A stretch of DNA of 64,000 nt from contig JAGALP010000010.1 in the NCBI GenBank assembly GCA_017625155.1, positions 1 to 64,000 on the forward strand. The letters run 5' to 3'. The position numbers and the translations under genes were made by a program. Under the pieces are notes generated by a model. It was not told the DNA's origin and ran no database searches. It was given only the letters and a program-made list of their open reading frames with translations. Numbering within the stretch: position 1 is the first letter of the stretch; each line of letters starts with the position of its first letter. The DNA comes from Paludibacteraceae bacterium. Lineage in GTDB: Bacteria > Bacteroidota > Bacteroidia > Bacteroidales > Paludibacteraceae. Below are positions 8,391-16,391 of this stretch, piece by piece.

Positions 8391-9470
8391 TTACTCCTTC
8401 TTATATGCCGAATATATCAAATCCACCGCCTCTTCTATCAAATCATCTTTATCTTCAGAGTGCTGATTCACAAGCAGATGCGGTCTAACTCCGTTTTCAA
8501 TACTCTGCATATCTCTGTCGTACATCTTCACGCTTGAGAAGCGCACCATCCATCCATTGGGCAACTCATAACTCATCGGCATACCGCCTCCTCCCCCACT
8601 CTTTCCGCCCAGCACCAAGCAGTTATCTGCATAGCGCATGATACTCACAAAGAAGTTCGCTGCCGAGTAGCTATGCCTATTGCACAGCACCACCACAGGA
8701 CGCATCCAATTGCCTTTGCTATCTTCCAGTTTCATCTCCTCTATCTCCGAAAACGCATCATGCTCCCTACCCGACTTATGCTGCCAATACCCCACCACGG
8801 TGTCTTTCGAAAAGAACGGAGCAGCCAATCGATACGCATTCTCCATACTTCCGCCACCATTATTCCGTACATCCAACACAATCCCCTTACATTCAGCAAA
8901 ATAGTTCATCACCATCAACCAATTCAAATACGAAAAACTATCCGAGAACGAACCGTAATACACATACCCAATACTATCGCCATCTATCTTGCAATAGTTC
9001 AATCCCCCTGCCCTGCGGTAGTCTTTCAAATAGTATTTCGTCAGTATCTCCGAATCGAAGTTCGTTGGATATCCCTCGTACCATGAGCTGCAAACCGACA
9101 CATCGAATGGCGTATACAGATTCACATGCCCATCTTCCAAGGTATTCAACATCTCCTCCATCAGGTCAAACATCCGATATTGATCCTCAAACGTCACTAT
9201 TTTCATTGTGTCAAACTGCGGCTGATACACCGCATACACCGAATCCCAATCCACCTGTTTATCATCAAACAAGCAGTATTTCTCATCAATAATCTGCCAC
9301 AGTGCCTCAAAGTTCTCCGATGGCGTATTCTTGTGATTATCAAACTCATGCGTACAACCGCACAATAATCCTATAGCCAATAGCCCATTGCCTATCCACT
9401 TTACACTATCCACCATCCACTTTCTTACCATACCGTCAAATCTTTTGCTCCTCTCACGCGATACTGCCAC
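8391..9470 (-). CDS. S41-family (C-terminal processing peptidase-like) lipoprotein
   Basis: After a lipoprotein signal (lipobox LLCGC) comes an N-terminal helical region ([16 protein letters not shown], typical of tail-specific proteases). The S41 catalytic core follows, with [11 protein letters not shown] and the nucleophile region [11 protein letters not shown]. The canonical downstream lysine motif is replaced by a GGKSGGGGG loop, as in many Bacteroidales S41 lipoproteins, so catalysis may differ from CtpA. The open frame gives 359 residues, but the likely start is the ATG at 9431 (MVRKWM) or 9416, both close to the stop of the upstream gene. The signal-peptide DNA looks repeat-derived (see findings). 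Confidence 0.8.
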   Translation of the reverse strand: MAVSRERSKRFDGMVRKWMVDSVKWIGNGLLAIGLLCGCTHEFDNHKNTPSENFEALWQIIDEKYCLFDDKQVDWDSVYAVYQPQFDTMKIVTFEDQYRMFDLMEEMLNTLEDGHVNLYTPFDVSVCSSWYEGYPTNFDSEILTKYYLKDYRRAGGLNYCKIDGDSIGYVYYGSFSDSFSYLNWLMVMNYFAECKGIVLDVRNNGGGSMENAYRLAAPFFSKDTVVGYWQHKSGREHDAFSEIEEMKLEDSKGNWMRPVVVLCNRHSYSAANFFVSIMRYADNCLVLGGKSGGGGGMPMSYELPNGWMVRFSSVKMYDRDMQSIENGVRPHLLVNQHSEDKDDLIEEAVDLIYSAYKKE

Positions 9471-10243
9471 ACACAGCCCACTACCGCACTCACCATCTCG
9501 CGCGAGAACATCATACCCTTCTCGCCGTATTCCAAATACTCATGCGCTATGCCCACGCGCCAAGTACTCCGTTTCAACTGCATATCAAACGTCAGTTCGT
9601 GTTGCAGGTGCCTGTGATTCCACATGCCTGCGCAACGAAAATCGCCCAATACGCCTTCGCCCATCTCGTAGTACGAATGCCAATAATCGGGTAGGTAGTC
9701 CATGCCTATCATATTCGCCCGCACCATATAGCGCAGTCTGTAACTGGTCTTTTTCGCCCGAAAGGCCCATTCCAATCCGCCCATAGCGCACAAATTCACC
9801 GCCAAATCCATCGAATAGGGCTTATTCACACTACTGCCATGCATCTTTCCCATCAAATCCACATCCATATAAGGACCCAACTTCACGCGCAATCCATAAT
9901 CCGTAAAATGCCAATTGTAGCATGCTCCCCAACCGCCATGCAGCCCTAATGAATATATCAAATTCGTGTACATATTGTTGTACATCCAACCAAATCCCAC
10001 GTCCATCTTCCCCACGTTCTCCCAATGCTTCGTGCTATCACATCGAAACTCTTGCCACCATTCGTTGCTCAGTCCCACTTGTTGCCCCGAGTAGAGTAGG
10101 GGACTCAAGTACTGATCTTGCATCCACATACCCCCATACCGCACGCTGAGCAAGTTCTCATGCTCCACACCCCAGTTCTCTGCCAATGCAACTACCTGAC
10201 AGACAACCGATAATAGCAATATGCACAACCATTTATGCATCAA
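9425..10243 (-). CDS. probable outer-membrane beta-barrel protein (DUF3316-like)
   Basis: The 272-residue protein has a signal peptide (cleavage near VVALAEN) and then alternating aromatic/polar strands such as LSVRYGGMW, YSLGLHGGWG and YRLRYMVRAN. It ends in [15 protein letters not shown], compatible with an outer-membrane barrel. The opening LSVRYGG...YLSPLLYSG resembles the DUF3316 group of Bacteroidales. Function is unknown. It overlaps tsaE by 11 bp and is in the same operon. Confidence 0.55.
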   Translation of the reverse strand: MMHKWLCILLLSVVCQVVALAENWGVEHENLLSVRYGGMWMQDQYLSPLLYSGQQVGLSNEWWQEFRCDSTKHWENVGKMDVGFGWMYNNMYTNLIYSLGLHGGWGACYNWHFTDYGLRVKLGPYMDVDLMGKMHGSSVNKPYSMDLAVNLCAMGGLEWAFRAKKTSYRLRYMVRANMIGMDYLPDYWHSYYEMGEGVLGDFRCAGMWNHRHLQHELTFDMQLKRSTWRVGIAHEYLEYGEKGMMFSREMVSAVVGCVWQYRVRGAKDLTVW

Positions 10244-10748
10244 AGCTCAACTTTCTTTCCCCATTCTCCATCACTTCGATTTTCACCCACACCGTATCTT
10301 CTGGCAGCAGTGGTTCAATCATCTCCGCCCACTCAATAAAGCAGTAGTTTCCCGAATACAAATACTCTTCTGTACCCATATCCATCGCCTCTCTCAAGTC
10401 CTTAATTCGGTAACAATCAAAATGATATATCTCCTCCTTCGCCTCTAAACTGTAGCCCGCAGGGCGTCCTCTAAACTCATCAGGGTGGCGATTAGCGTTG
10501 ATTTCATACACATTCACTATCGCAAACGTCGGACTATTCACCACATCTTCCGTCCCCATTGCTTCGCATAGGCACTTGATAAAGGTGGTCTTGCCTGCCC
10601 CCATCTTACCGTCAAAAGCAAACACGCGCGCTTCGCCGCACTTGTCCAAAATGTCTGTCGCAGCCACTTCCTCTCCTTGCTCATTCAGCAAGTAGATTCC
10701 TTTCTCCTCATCCTTTTTTATCGTGTATTTCAAATTGTTTGCCATCAA
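10233..10748 (-). CDS. tsaE: tRNA threonylcarbamoyladenosine biosynthesis ATPase TsaE
   Basis: TsaE is the ATPase of the complex that makes t6A37 in ANN-decoding tRNAs. The P-loop GKMGAGKTTF, the NSPTF switch segment, the HFDCYRI motif and FIEWAE are all present. The 171-residue length is slightly above average because of an extra acidic insertion (NANRHPDEFRGRPAGYS). It heads a seven-gene minus-strand operon; the start could be Met1 or Met2. Confidence 0.92.
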   Translation of the reverse strand: MMANNLKYTIKKDEEKGIYLLNEQGEEVAATDILDKCGEARVFAFDGKMGAGKTTFIKCLCEAMGTEDVVNSPTFAIVNVYEINANRHPDEFRGRPAGYSLEAKEEIYHFDCYRIKDLREAMDMGTEEYLYSGNYCFIEWAEMIEPLLPEDTVWVKIEVMENGERKLSFDA

Positions 10749-10795
10749 TAATAATTTTGGTTAATTTTGTATAATATTCTATAATTTTGGTAGTG

Positions 10796-10939
10796 CAAAA
10801 ATAATCCATTTTTTTGTTTTTGGTTGCAAGCGACGCGTCGCTCATCCAACCAAAACAAAAAATTCACCTTGAATTGACGATATTTGACATCAAAATTGAC
10901 ACTAATTGTCTTTAATAAAATAATTTCGCGGCAAAGTTA
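10796..10939 (-). promoter_or_regulatory. tsaE operon promoter region with two -7 boxes
   Basis: On the minus strand, TAACTTTG is at 10932-10939 and TATTTTTG at 10796-10803. The first would give a leader of about 180 nt that includes a long palindrome (10812-10860); the second would give about 45 nt. Between them four GTCAA/GACAA words recur at roughly 10-12-nt spacing. Confidence 0.5.
10812..10860. repeat. long palindrome with perfect AGCGACGCGTCGCT core
   Basis: The inner 14 bp (10829-10842) are a perfect palindrome. Outer arms of 14-15 bp pair with one bulged T (ending GGTTG on the left and starting CAACC on the right). No uridine tract follows on either strand, so it is not a standard terminator. 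It lies between the GNAT stop and the tsaE-proximal promoter box. Confidence 0.6.
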
Positions 10940-10954
10940 CTATTTTTTTTTCAA

Positions 10955-11518
10955 TTACACAACTATTTCCGCCGCATGCAGCTCATATTCCTCATTGAAT
11001 ATCTTTATCATTCTCTGATACGCAAATCCCAACTTCTGATACAACTTCTTCGCCGTGTTCATGGGCTCTACTGCTAACGTCACCACGCCTATTCCCTGTT
11101 CTCTCGCCATTGCCTTTGCTTTTTCTATCAAAGCCGTTCCCACGCCTTGATTCCTGTAGGGTAGGGACACCGACAAACTGTCAATATAGAACTCTCCTGC
11201 CTTTGCTTCATCTTCCATATCATCCCATCCTTTGCCAAAAGCCACATCAAACAGCCCCTTCAGCTGCGGATACATCCTATCTCTCTGCACGCGGTAATGC
11301 TCCCCGTTCACAGCAATCATCATTCCTGCCCTCTCTCCATCCACTTCGGCTATCCAAGTGTTCCTGTAACTATAGTGCGTATCTTCTTGTCCACACACCT
11401 CTTTCAGTGTCCTAATCCACTGATTATAAAGCCCTTCATCTTCCAACAAAAACGCATAGTATATCCCCTCCGCGATATACGCCACATCTTCTACCGTCGC
11501 TTTTCTTATCCTAATCAT
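10955..11518 (-). CDS. GNAT-family N-acetyltransferase
   Basis: The 187-residue protein has the GNAT fold. Acceptor-side strands are followed by FYIDSLSVSLPYRNQGVGTALIEKA, which holds the acetyl-CoA pyrophosphate-binding loop R-N-Q-G-V-G-T-A, and the C-terminal NTAKKLYQKLGF helix-strand. The substrate is unknown. It has its own promoter (TAATTTTG at 11553-11560) and a good ribosome binding site (AAGGAG) before the ATG. Confidence 0.88.
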   Translation of the reverse strand: MIRIRKATVEDVAYIAEGIYYAFLLEDEGLYNQWIRTLKEVCGQEDTHYSYRNTWIAEVDGERAGMMIAVNGEHYRVQRDRMYPQLKGLFDVAFGKGWDDMEDEAKAGEFYIDSLSVSLPYRNQGVGTALIEKAKAMAREQGIGVVTLAVEPMNTAKKLYQKLGFAYQRMIKIFNEEYELHAAEIVV

Positions 11519-11552
11519 ATCAAAGTATCTCCTTATGTTATTATTCTCCGCA

Positions 11553-11560
11553 CAAAATTA
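11553..11560 (-). promoter_or_regulatory. GNAT gene promoter -7 box
   Basis: The minus strand reads TAATTTTG, a TAnnTTTG match, about 35 nt upstream of the ATG at 11518. An AAGGAG ribosome binding site lies between. Confidence 0.6.
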
Positions 11561-11640
11561 CTACTTTTTCTTCATATATGCAAATACAACCAATTTTCTT
11601 TCCTATGTCTTCCCTTCTATTTTTCCGCTATCCTTCCGCT

Positions 11641-11702
11641 GTCAATTACGTTACATATACGATAGATATACGTTAGATACACGATAGATACACAATAGAT
11701 TG
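11641..11702 (+). repeat. 11-bp tandem array, five units, after GTCAATT
   Basis: GTCAATT (11641-11647) is followed by five 11-bp units at 11648, 11659, 11670, 11681 and 11692, of the form ACG(A/T)TA(G/C)ATA(T/C) with drift in the last unit. A pyrimidine-rich tract precedes it. An array of the same design occurs at 44985-45046 in another divergent intergenic region. Confidence 0.8.
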
Positions 11703-11742
11703 TACTATTTATACCGCAGGTATAGCGTATAGATATTTAGTG

Positions 11743-11762
11743 CTCGGCGGTAGTTCGCCGAG
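11743..11762. repeat. CTCGGCG/CGCCGAG hairpin
   Basis: Seven-base-pair GC-rich arms flank a six-base loop. It lies between the 11-bp array and the promoter at 11815. No uridine tract follows on the plus strand. Possibly the end of an element or insulation for the downstream promoter. Confidence 0.5.
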
Positions 11763-11791
11763 TAAAAAATCGCCCATAAAAGTGATTTTTC

Positions 11792-11822
11792 TTGCTCAAT
11801 CCAAAATATTTTACTACCTTTG
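11792..11822 (+). promoter_or_regulatory. promoter of the hairpin RNA / nitrilase-like unit
   Basis: TTG at 11792-11794 and TACCTTTG at 11815-11822 are separated by 20 bp, a full match to the Bacteroidota TTG...TAnnTTTG promoter. Transcription should start at about 11827, leaving about 320 nt before the ATG at 12147. Confidence 0.7.
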
Positions 11823-11826
11823 CAAC

Positions 11827-12051
11827 TGATTTGGTAAAGCGTTACCTATCAATACATATTTAATATAGCGTTATAAGCCCAGACTTGATTTGTTGAAAAC
11901 TGGACACTTTCAATAATCATTAATTACTCAAGTACGGTTTTATGTACGCTCACGTTATCAGCGTGAGTTTTCCGTGCATAGATTTGAGTAATTAAGGTAG
12001 TCCAGAATCCTCAACAAATCAAATTGAAGCGAACGAAAGTTCACGCTTTTT
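11827..12051 (+). ncRNA. candidate structured RNA (or long structured leader), ~225 nt
   Basis: Nested pairs are visible: 11885-11896 with 12011-12022 (12 bp, perfect), 11900-11905 with 12000-12005 (6 bp), 11920-11931 with 11984-11995 (12 bp, perfect), 11932-11937 with 11972-11977 (6 bp, one G-U) and 11949-11954 with 11962-11967 (6 bp, 7-nt loop). Asymmetric internal loops separate them. A bulged hairpin with a GAAA loop and a short T-run follows at 12028-12051, so the RNA may end there. It resembles no RNA family that I can name; 6S-like and leader-regulator roles are both possible. Confidence 0.55.
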
Positions 12052-12146
12052 GTATGTACACACGAACAAAATAACAAACTATAAATCAACAATTCAAACG
12101 GAGTATGCCGAAAATCCGAAGAAGAGTAGGCAAAAAACATACTACC

Positions 12147-12902
12147 ATGATTATTCAATTAGTTTCATTTCCAAAGTATCAGCGTCTTACAGCTGCAGAA
12201 TGTACAAATCGCATGGATATTATTTCAATGATTCTTACATCCAGTAATGCTGACTTTATTATGTTTAGCGAGCATGTATTAAAATCTGAGGATGACTTAT
12301 ATGCTTTGTTAAAATTTCGCAAATATAACAAGAATATTACTGCGTTATTTGAACTTAAAGAATCAAATGGTTTAAGTGGTAATCGATTATATTTACTTCA
12401 AAATGGTTTTATTAGAGAACTTCGTCATCAACTAATTTCAACAGCGAATGAAGTAAACGAAGATACTGTTGATGCGCTATTAAAAGAATTTAAGCGACGT
12501 CGACAATTTGATGTCAATGGCAAGCGTTTCCTTATAGTTCAATGTGGCGAAAATAATATTTTAAAAGGAACTACAGGATGTGCAGAGTTTCGCCTAAAAG
12601 ACACCCAACCTGAACAACATAGTCAATTTGAGAAGTTGCTTAATAATGTAGATATAGTTTTAAATCCTGTACATACTCGTTGGGGAAGATTCGCTAATTT
12701 CCTAACTCGAATTAGAAAATTTAGTGATAACAACAGATATTGTTTCTCTTGTACACAAATGGAAGGAAATCAACTTCAGAGTGCGAGAGAAAATCCAACA
12801 CATAATACTACACACGTGGCTATGTATAACCAAGAACTGATTACACCCGTCTATACGAATGAAGATGAGAATTATCTAATACAATCATACGAGATAGAAT
12901 AA
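12147..12902 (+). CDS. nitrilase-superfamily (carbon-nitrogen hydrolase-like) protein
   Basis: The 251-residue product follows the CN-hydrolase layout. ADFIMFSEHVL matches the first catalytic segment (Glu42, usually P-E). NRLYLLQNGFI matches the strand before the lysine, and RFLIVQCGEN (Cys133, Glu135) matches the nucleophile segment. NNVDIVLNPVHTRWGRF and IRKFSDNNRYCFSC match the region after it. The position expected for the catalytic lysine reads RHQL (residues 93-96), so activity is uncertain. The ATG at 12147 (MIIQLV) fits the family start; an in-frame ATG at 12105 would add 14 basic residues. The gene is AT-rich, isolated, and lies behind a structured leader or RNA. Confidence 0.6.
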   Translation: MIIQLVSFPKYQRLTAAECTNRMDIISMILTSSNADFIMFSEHVLKSEDDLYALLKFRKYNKNITALFELKESNGLSGNRLYLLQNGFIRELRHQLISTANEVNEDTVDALLKEFKRRRQFDVNGKRFLIVQCGENNILKGTTGCAEFRLKDTQPEQHSQFEKLLNNVDIVLNPVHTRWGRFANFLTRIRKFSDNNRYCFSCTQMEGNQLQSARENPTHNTTHVAMYNQELITPVYTNEDENYLIQSYEIE

Positions 12903-12908
12903 CATCTG

Positions 12909-12943
12909 CATCGCGAAAAGTTCGTGGCAACTTTTTCGCGATG
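12909..12943 (+). terminator. hairpin after the nitrilase-like gene
   Basis: Fourteen-base-pair arms (CATCGCGAAAAGTT and its complement with one extra T) enclose a six-base loop seven bases after the stop codon. There is no U-run directly after it; the next hairpin supplies that. Confidence 0.6.
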
Positions 12944-12960
12944 AAAATATAAAATACAAA

Positions 12961-12988
12961 AATAGGGGCTCAACACCCCTATTTTTTC
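12961..12988. terminator. bidirectional terminator AATAGGGG/CCCCTATT
   Basis: Eight-base-pair arms with a seven-base loop are flanked by A-rich sequence on the left and T(4+) on the right. It can serve the nitrilase-like gene (+) and the sigma-factor operon (-), which ends at 13026. Confidence 0.8.
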
Positions 12989-13025
12989 GCCTATTATCTC
13001 TCAAAACGCTGTAAATATTGCTCTT

Positions 13026-13316
13026 TCACACCAACATCAACGCCGAAATAGCCGTTAAAATCGCCTCTAAATGGCTAAAAACCGCATACCCTACAGCCAC
13101 ACTTCCAGTCCCTCCAACTAGTAACCAACGAACTGCATCCATCCGCATGGCCAATCGCTCCAGCATGGTGTATCTACGCAAACTCTCTTGCAACTCACTA
13201 CTGGGCGATGGCATAAGATTAATCTGACGAATAGTATCCGCCATAAACGCCTCATTATCTTTTACTTGCGGAGCACTCGCGCGCAAACGCTTCTTTATTT
13301 TAGTATTGGTTATCAT
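13026..13316 (-). CDS. small membrane protein downstream of the ECF sigma gene, putative anti-sigma factor
   Basis: The 96-residue protein has a cytoplasmic N-terminal part (KDNEAFMADTIRQINLMP) and a C-terminal hydrophobic pair of helices (about residues 63-96). The cytoplasmic part resembles the short segment of Bacteroidales proteins encoded directly after RpoE-like sigma factors (DUF5056-like). It begins 22 bp after the sigma factor gene. The anti-sigma role is inferred from position and layout; there is no recognisable zinc anti-sigma motif. Confidence 0.55.
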   Translation of the reverse strand: MITNTKIKKRLRASAPQVKDNEAFMADTIRQINLMPSPSSELQESLRRYTMLERLAMRMDAVRWLLVGGTGSVAVGYAVFSHLEAILTAISALMLV

Positions 13317-13338
13317 ATTCGTCTTGGTTTTTTGTTCC

Positions 13339-13833
13339 TTATTCCTTACTCAAAATAGCTTTCAGTTTCTTCCTTGCTCTAAAGAGCATCACCGCGAGAT
13401 GGGTTTCCGATATTTCGGTTATCTTGCTAATCTCTCGAATACTTTTTTCTTCAAGATAATATAGTATCACAACTGCCTTCTCTTGCTTCGGCAACTTATC
13501 AATCGCCTGATATAGCGGCTCATAGCGAAAGGCACCATCTGTCTGCTCGCTCGCCAATTCCGTATCAACGCTCTCATAGTTCTCCACCGCCACGCGATGG
13601 GTATTCCAGTACTTATTTTGTTCGTTAAGGTATTCGTTGTAGGCAATCCGAAATACCCATGTCTGCAAAGCAGACTTCTGTTCAAAGGTAGCACAATGCA
13701 AATATGCCTTCAGTATTGCCTCTTGTGCAAGATCGTTAGCCAGTTCTTCATCGCCATGAGTCAGCACGAGCAGGAATCGCCGAAGGGACTCCTGCATGCC
13801 GCCAATGGCGGAAATAAACTGCTGCTTATCCAT
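13339..13833 (-). CDS. ECF-type RNA polymerase sigma factor
   Basis: The 164-residue protein has sigma region 2 (DLAQEAILKAYLHCATFEQKSALQTWVFRIAYNEYL) and region 4 (KLPKQEKAVVILYYLEEKSIREISKITEISETHLAVMLFRARKKLK), the two-domain ECF arrangement. It would direct RNA polymerase to a specific set of promoters, probably under control of the small membrane protein that follows. It lies 54 bp after the DUF6249-like gene, so the three probably form one operon. Confidence 0.9.
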   Translation of the reverse strand: MDKQQFISAIGGMQESLRRFLLVLTHGDEELANDLAQEAILKAYLHCATFEQKSALQTWVFRIAYNEYLNEQNKYWNTHRVAVENYESVDTELASEQTDGAFRYEPLYQAIDKLPKQEKAVVILYYLEEKSIREISKITEISETHLAVMLFRARKKLKAILSKE

Positions 13834-13887
13834 AAAGTGATGAAAAACAAGTGATTTTGAAAAATAAGTCAGACAGACAAACGCAGC

Positions 13888-14346
13888 TTATTCTTTTTCT
13901 GCAAGTGCTTTTTCCTCTTTCTCAATCTCCTTCTTGAGATAATTCTTTGACACAAAGAACATGATAACAAATGCTATACCTGCTGTTAACAAAAATGCTC
14001 CTGTTAGGATTGCGTCCTCACCTTTGCCTAAAGCAATCCCAGCTATCAGAATAAACAACCCCAACACTCCTAAAAACACGCCTGCATTCAATTGCTTCAG
14101 AACAGATTTCTTGGTTTTCTTCTTGCTCTCTGACTCGTTCAACATCTCAGCCATTGCTTTGAAATCAAGGTTAGACGCTTCACTCTTATCTATCATTTGA
14201 GAGATGAGTTTACTGTGCTCTTCCACTTTGTGACGACGATTTTTGAGATACATAATTACACCCGTCAAAATAATTCCAGGTATTCCACCAAAAAGTAACA
14301 ACACTCCAAAAATTGGAACTAACCCATGCATAAATGAATCTAACAT
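13888..14346 (-). CDS. two-helix membrane protein (DUF6249-like)
   Basis: The 152-residue protein has an N-terminal transmembrane segment (about 9-33), a charged cytoplasmic loop (KNRRHKVEEHSKLISQMIDKSE...), two more hydrophobic segments (about 88-107 and 112-131) and a charged tail rich in E and K. The layout matches DUF6249 proteins often found next to ECF sigma factors in Bacteroidales. Function is unknown. It is first in the sigma-factor operon; I see no TAnnTTTG box upstream, so it may use an alternative, perhaps autoregulated, promoter. Confidence 0.55.
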   Translation of the reverse strand: MLDSFMHGLVPIFGVLLLFGGIPGIILTGVIMYLKNRRHKVEEHSKLISQMIDKSEASNLDFKAMAEMLNESESKKKTKKSVLKQLNAGVFLGVLGLFILIAGIALGKGEDAILTGAFLLTAGIAFVIMFFVSKNYLKKEIEKEEKALAEKE

Positions 14347-14514
14347 ACTTCTAAAAATTTAATCATTAAACAAATCGTTTTCAGTTCGCTTCTTTGCGAC
14401 TACACCCATTAGACAAATGAGAAAAAGAAAATATTACAAACGACTGTTATTTTTATCTTCAAGACACATCATTTTGCCTGTGCTTGTTCCACGCTCCTCA
14501 AAAATATTCAATTC

Positions 14515-16332
14515 TCAGGGCGTTATTTTGCCATTAAAATGCTCGTAAAGCTTTGTACCTGAGCGAGTTCCGAGCAAATCAATCCACTCCTCTAACTTCG
14601 CATTTCTAGCACGCGCCACAGAACCAAAACGTTGCAGTATCTTTTGCTTAGTAACTACGCCAACTCCCTGAATATCATCGAGTTCGCTCTTCGTCTGTGC
14701 CTTACTGCGCTTCTTTTTGTGGTAACTAATGGCAAAACGATGCACCTCATCTTGTATCTCCACCATCAGTCGGAAGATCTCATCCGTCACTTTCATACCA
14801 AACTCCTGAACAGGGTCGCCATAGAGTAGGGTATTTGTCCTATGCTTATTGTCCTTCTTCAGTCCCGCTATCGGAATTTGCAAACCCAACTCTCCTTCTA
14901 CCACCTCACGAATAGCACTCATCTGTCCCAGTCCACCATCGGCAATAATCAAGTCGGGTAGGGGACTGCCTTCATCCATCAATCGGCTATATCTCCGTCT
15001 CACTACCTCACGCATACTCGCGTAGTCATCGGGACCTTCCACTGTCTTTATCTCAAATTTCTTATATTCGCTCTTGCACGCGCGTCCCTTCTTAAAGACT
15101 ACGCAACCTGCCACTGCATTGCTACCCTGCGTATTGGAGTTATCAAAACTATCTATCCACATCGGCATTGTAGGTAAGCTTAGCAACTTCTGCAACCCTC
15201 CCAAGATACGCACCGCGCGTTGGTCTGGATTCAGCTTATCATCCTGTTTAATGCGGTCTTTCTTATACTGCTGCACATTCTGCATGGCTAAATCCAAGAG
15301 CTTCTTTTTGTCCCCTCCCAAAGCGATATTCACATGCAGATTTTCATCAATTATCTCCGGAATAAACGGAACAATCACCTCTTTTGTCGTACTCCCCAAC
15401 TGCTCCCTCAATTCGTATATACCCATCGCCAAGACCTCCTCTCGGATCTCATCCAACTGCTTCTTATATTCAATAGTCTGCCCCTGTACAATACTGCCTC
15501 TATACACATGCAGCATGCTGATATATACATTCTGCCCCATTTCATCGTAACCAAACACATCTACATCGCCCGCATGCGAGTTCGTGATAATAGTTTTACT
15601 GGTAAATTGTTCGATGAAATCGACCTTTTCTTTCAGTCTGCCTGCCTCCTCATACCGCATTTCTGCTGCTGCTTGCAACATCTCTGATTCTATCTGCTTG
15701 CTAATCTCTTGTGCATCGCCTCGAATAATCTTCCGCGCAGCATCAATATACTCCATATACTGCTCATGGCTCACTTTCGCCTCGCACACACCGCAGCAAT
15801 TACCCAAATGATACTTCAAGCACACGCGATATTTCCCCATTTCAACGGCACTTTTGCTCATCTGCATGCCACAAGTGCGAATAGGGTAGAGCTTATGGAT
15901 GAGCTCCAGAACTAAGTCCAATGTATAGCCAAAACTATATGGTCCAAAGTACTCGCCTACACCTTTGATTATCTTCCGCGTCTTGAATATTCTGGGATAC
16001 TCTTCCCTCGTAATGCAAATACTTGGATAACTCTTTCCGTCCTTCAGCAGAATATTATAGTGGGGCTGATACTGCTTAATGAGGTTATTTTCCAGCAAAA
16101 AAGCATCCTGCTCGCTATTCACCACCACATATTTGATGTCCGCAATACTCTGAACCAGCAGTTTGGTCTTGTAGCGATCCTGCTCTTTATGAAAATAACT
16201 ACTTACCCGACGCTTCAGATTCTTTGCTTTACCCACATAAATTACTTCCCCTGCTTCATTGAAGTATTGGTACACCCCTGGCTCTTCAGGTATGCGCTGA
16301 AGCAGCTCTTGTATATGTGGATTTTTAGACAT
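14515..16332 (-). CDS. uvrC: excinuclease ABC subunit C
   Basis: UvrC makes both incisions in nucleotide excision repair. The 605-residue protein has the N-terminal GIY-YIG nuclease (GVYQYF ... VIYVGKAKNLKRRV), the UVR domain (MRYEEAGRLKEKVDFI), the RNase H-like C-terminal nuclease (VVFKKGRACKSEYKKF ... LIADGGLGQ) and the terminal helix-hairpin-helix (LDDIQGVGVVTKQKIL). All parts are intact. A small palindrome (CCGATaaaATCGG) lies just upstream of the ATG. Confidence 0.96.
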   Translation of the reverse strand: MSKNPHIQELLQRIPEEPGVYQYFNEAGEVIYVGKAKNLKRRVSSYFHKEQDRYKTKLLVQSIADIKYVVVNSEQDAFLLENNLIKQYQPHYNILLKDGKSYPSICITREEYPRIFKTRKIIKGVGEYFGPYSFGYTLDLVLELIHKLYPIRTCGMQMSKSAVEMGKYRVCLKYHLGNCCGVCEAKVSHEQYMEYIDAARKIIRGDAQEISKQIESEMLQAAAEMRYEEAGRLKEKVDFIEQFTSKTIITNSHAGDVDVFGYDEMGQNVYISMLHVYRGSIVQGQTIEYKKQLDEIREEVLAMGIYELREQLGSTTKEVIVPFIPEIIDENLHVNIALGGDKKKLLDLAMQNVQQYKKDRIKQDDKLNPDQRAVRILGGLQKLLSLPTMPMWIDSFDNSNTQGSNAVAGCVVFKKGRACKSEYKKFEIKTVEGPDDYASMREVVRRRYSRLMDEGSPLPDLIIADGGLGQMSAIREVVEGELGLQIPIAGLKKDNKHRTNTLLYGDPVQEFGMKVTDEIFRLMVEIQDEVHRFAISYHKKKRSKAQTKSELDDIQGVGVVTKQKILQRFGSVARARNAKLEEWIDLLGTRSGTKLYEHFNGKITP

Positions 16333-16391
16333 TTATTCCGATAAAATCGGAGCAAATTACAAATCAGTTACATTGATTTCGGTATTACTAA

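Noticed and set aside
11885..12022. Hairpin as an integron attC site
   Set aside because: The size fits, but the RYYYAAC and GTTRRRY core boxes are not at the ends, and there is no integrase or second cassette.
11827..12902. Hairpin plus gene as a retron
   Set aside because: The protein has no reverse transcriptase motifs; its motifs fit the nitrilase superfamily instead.
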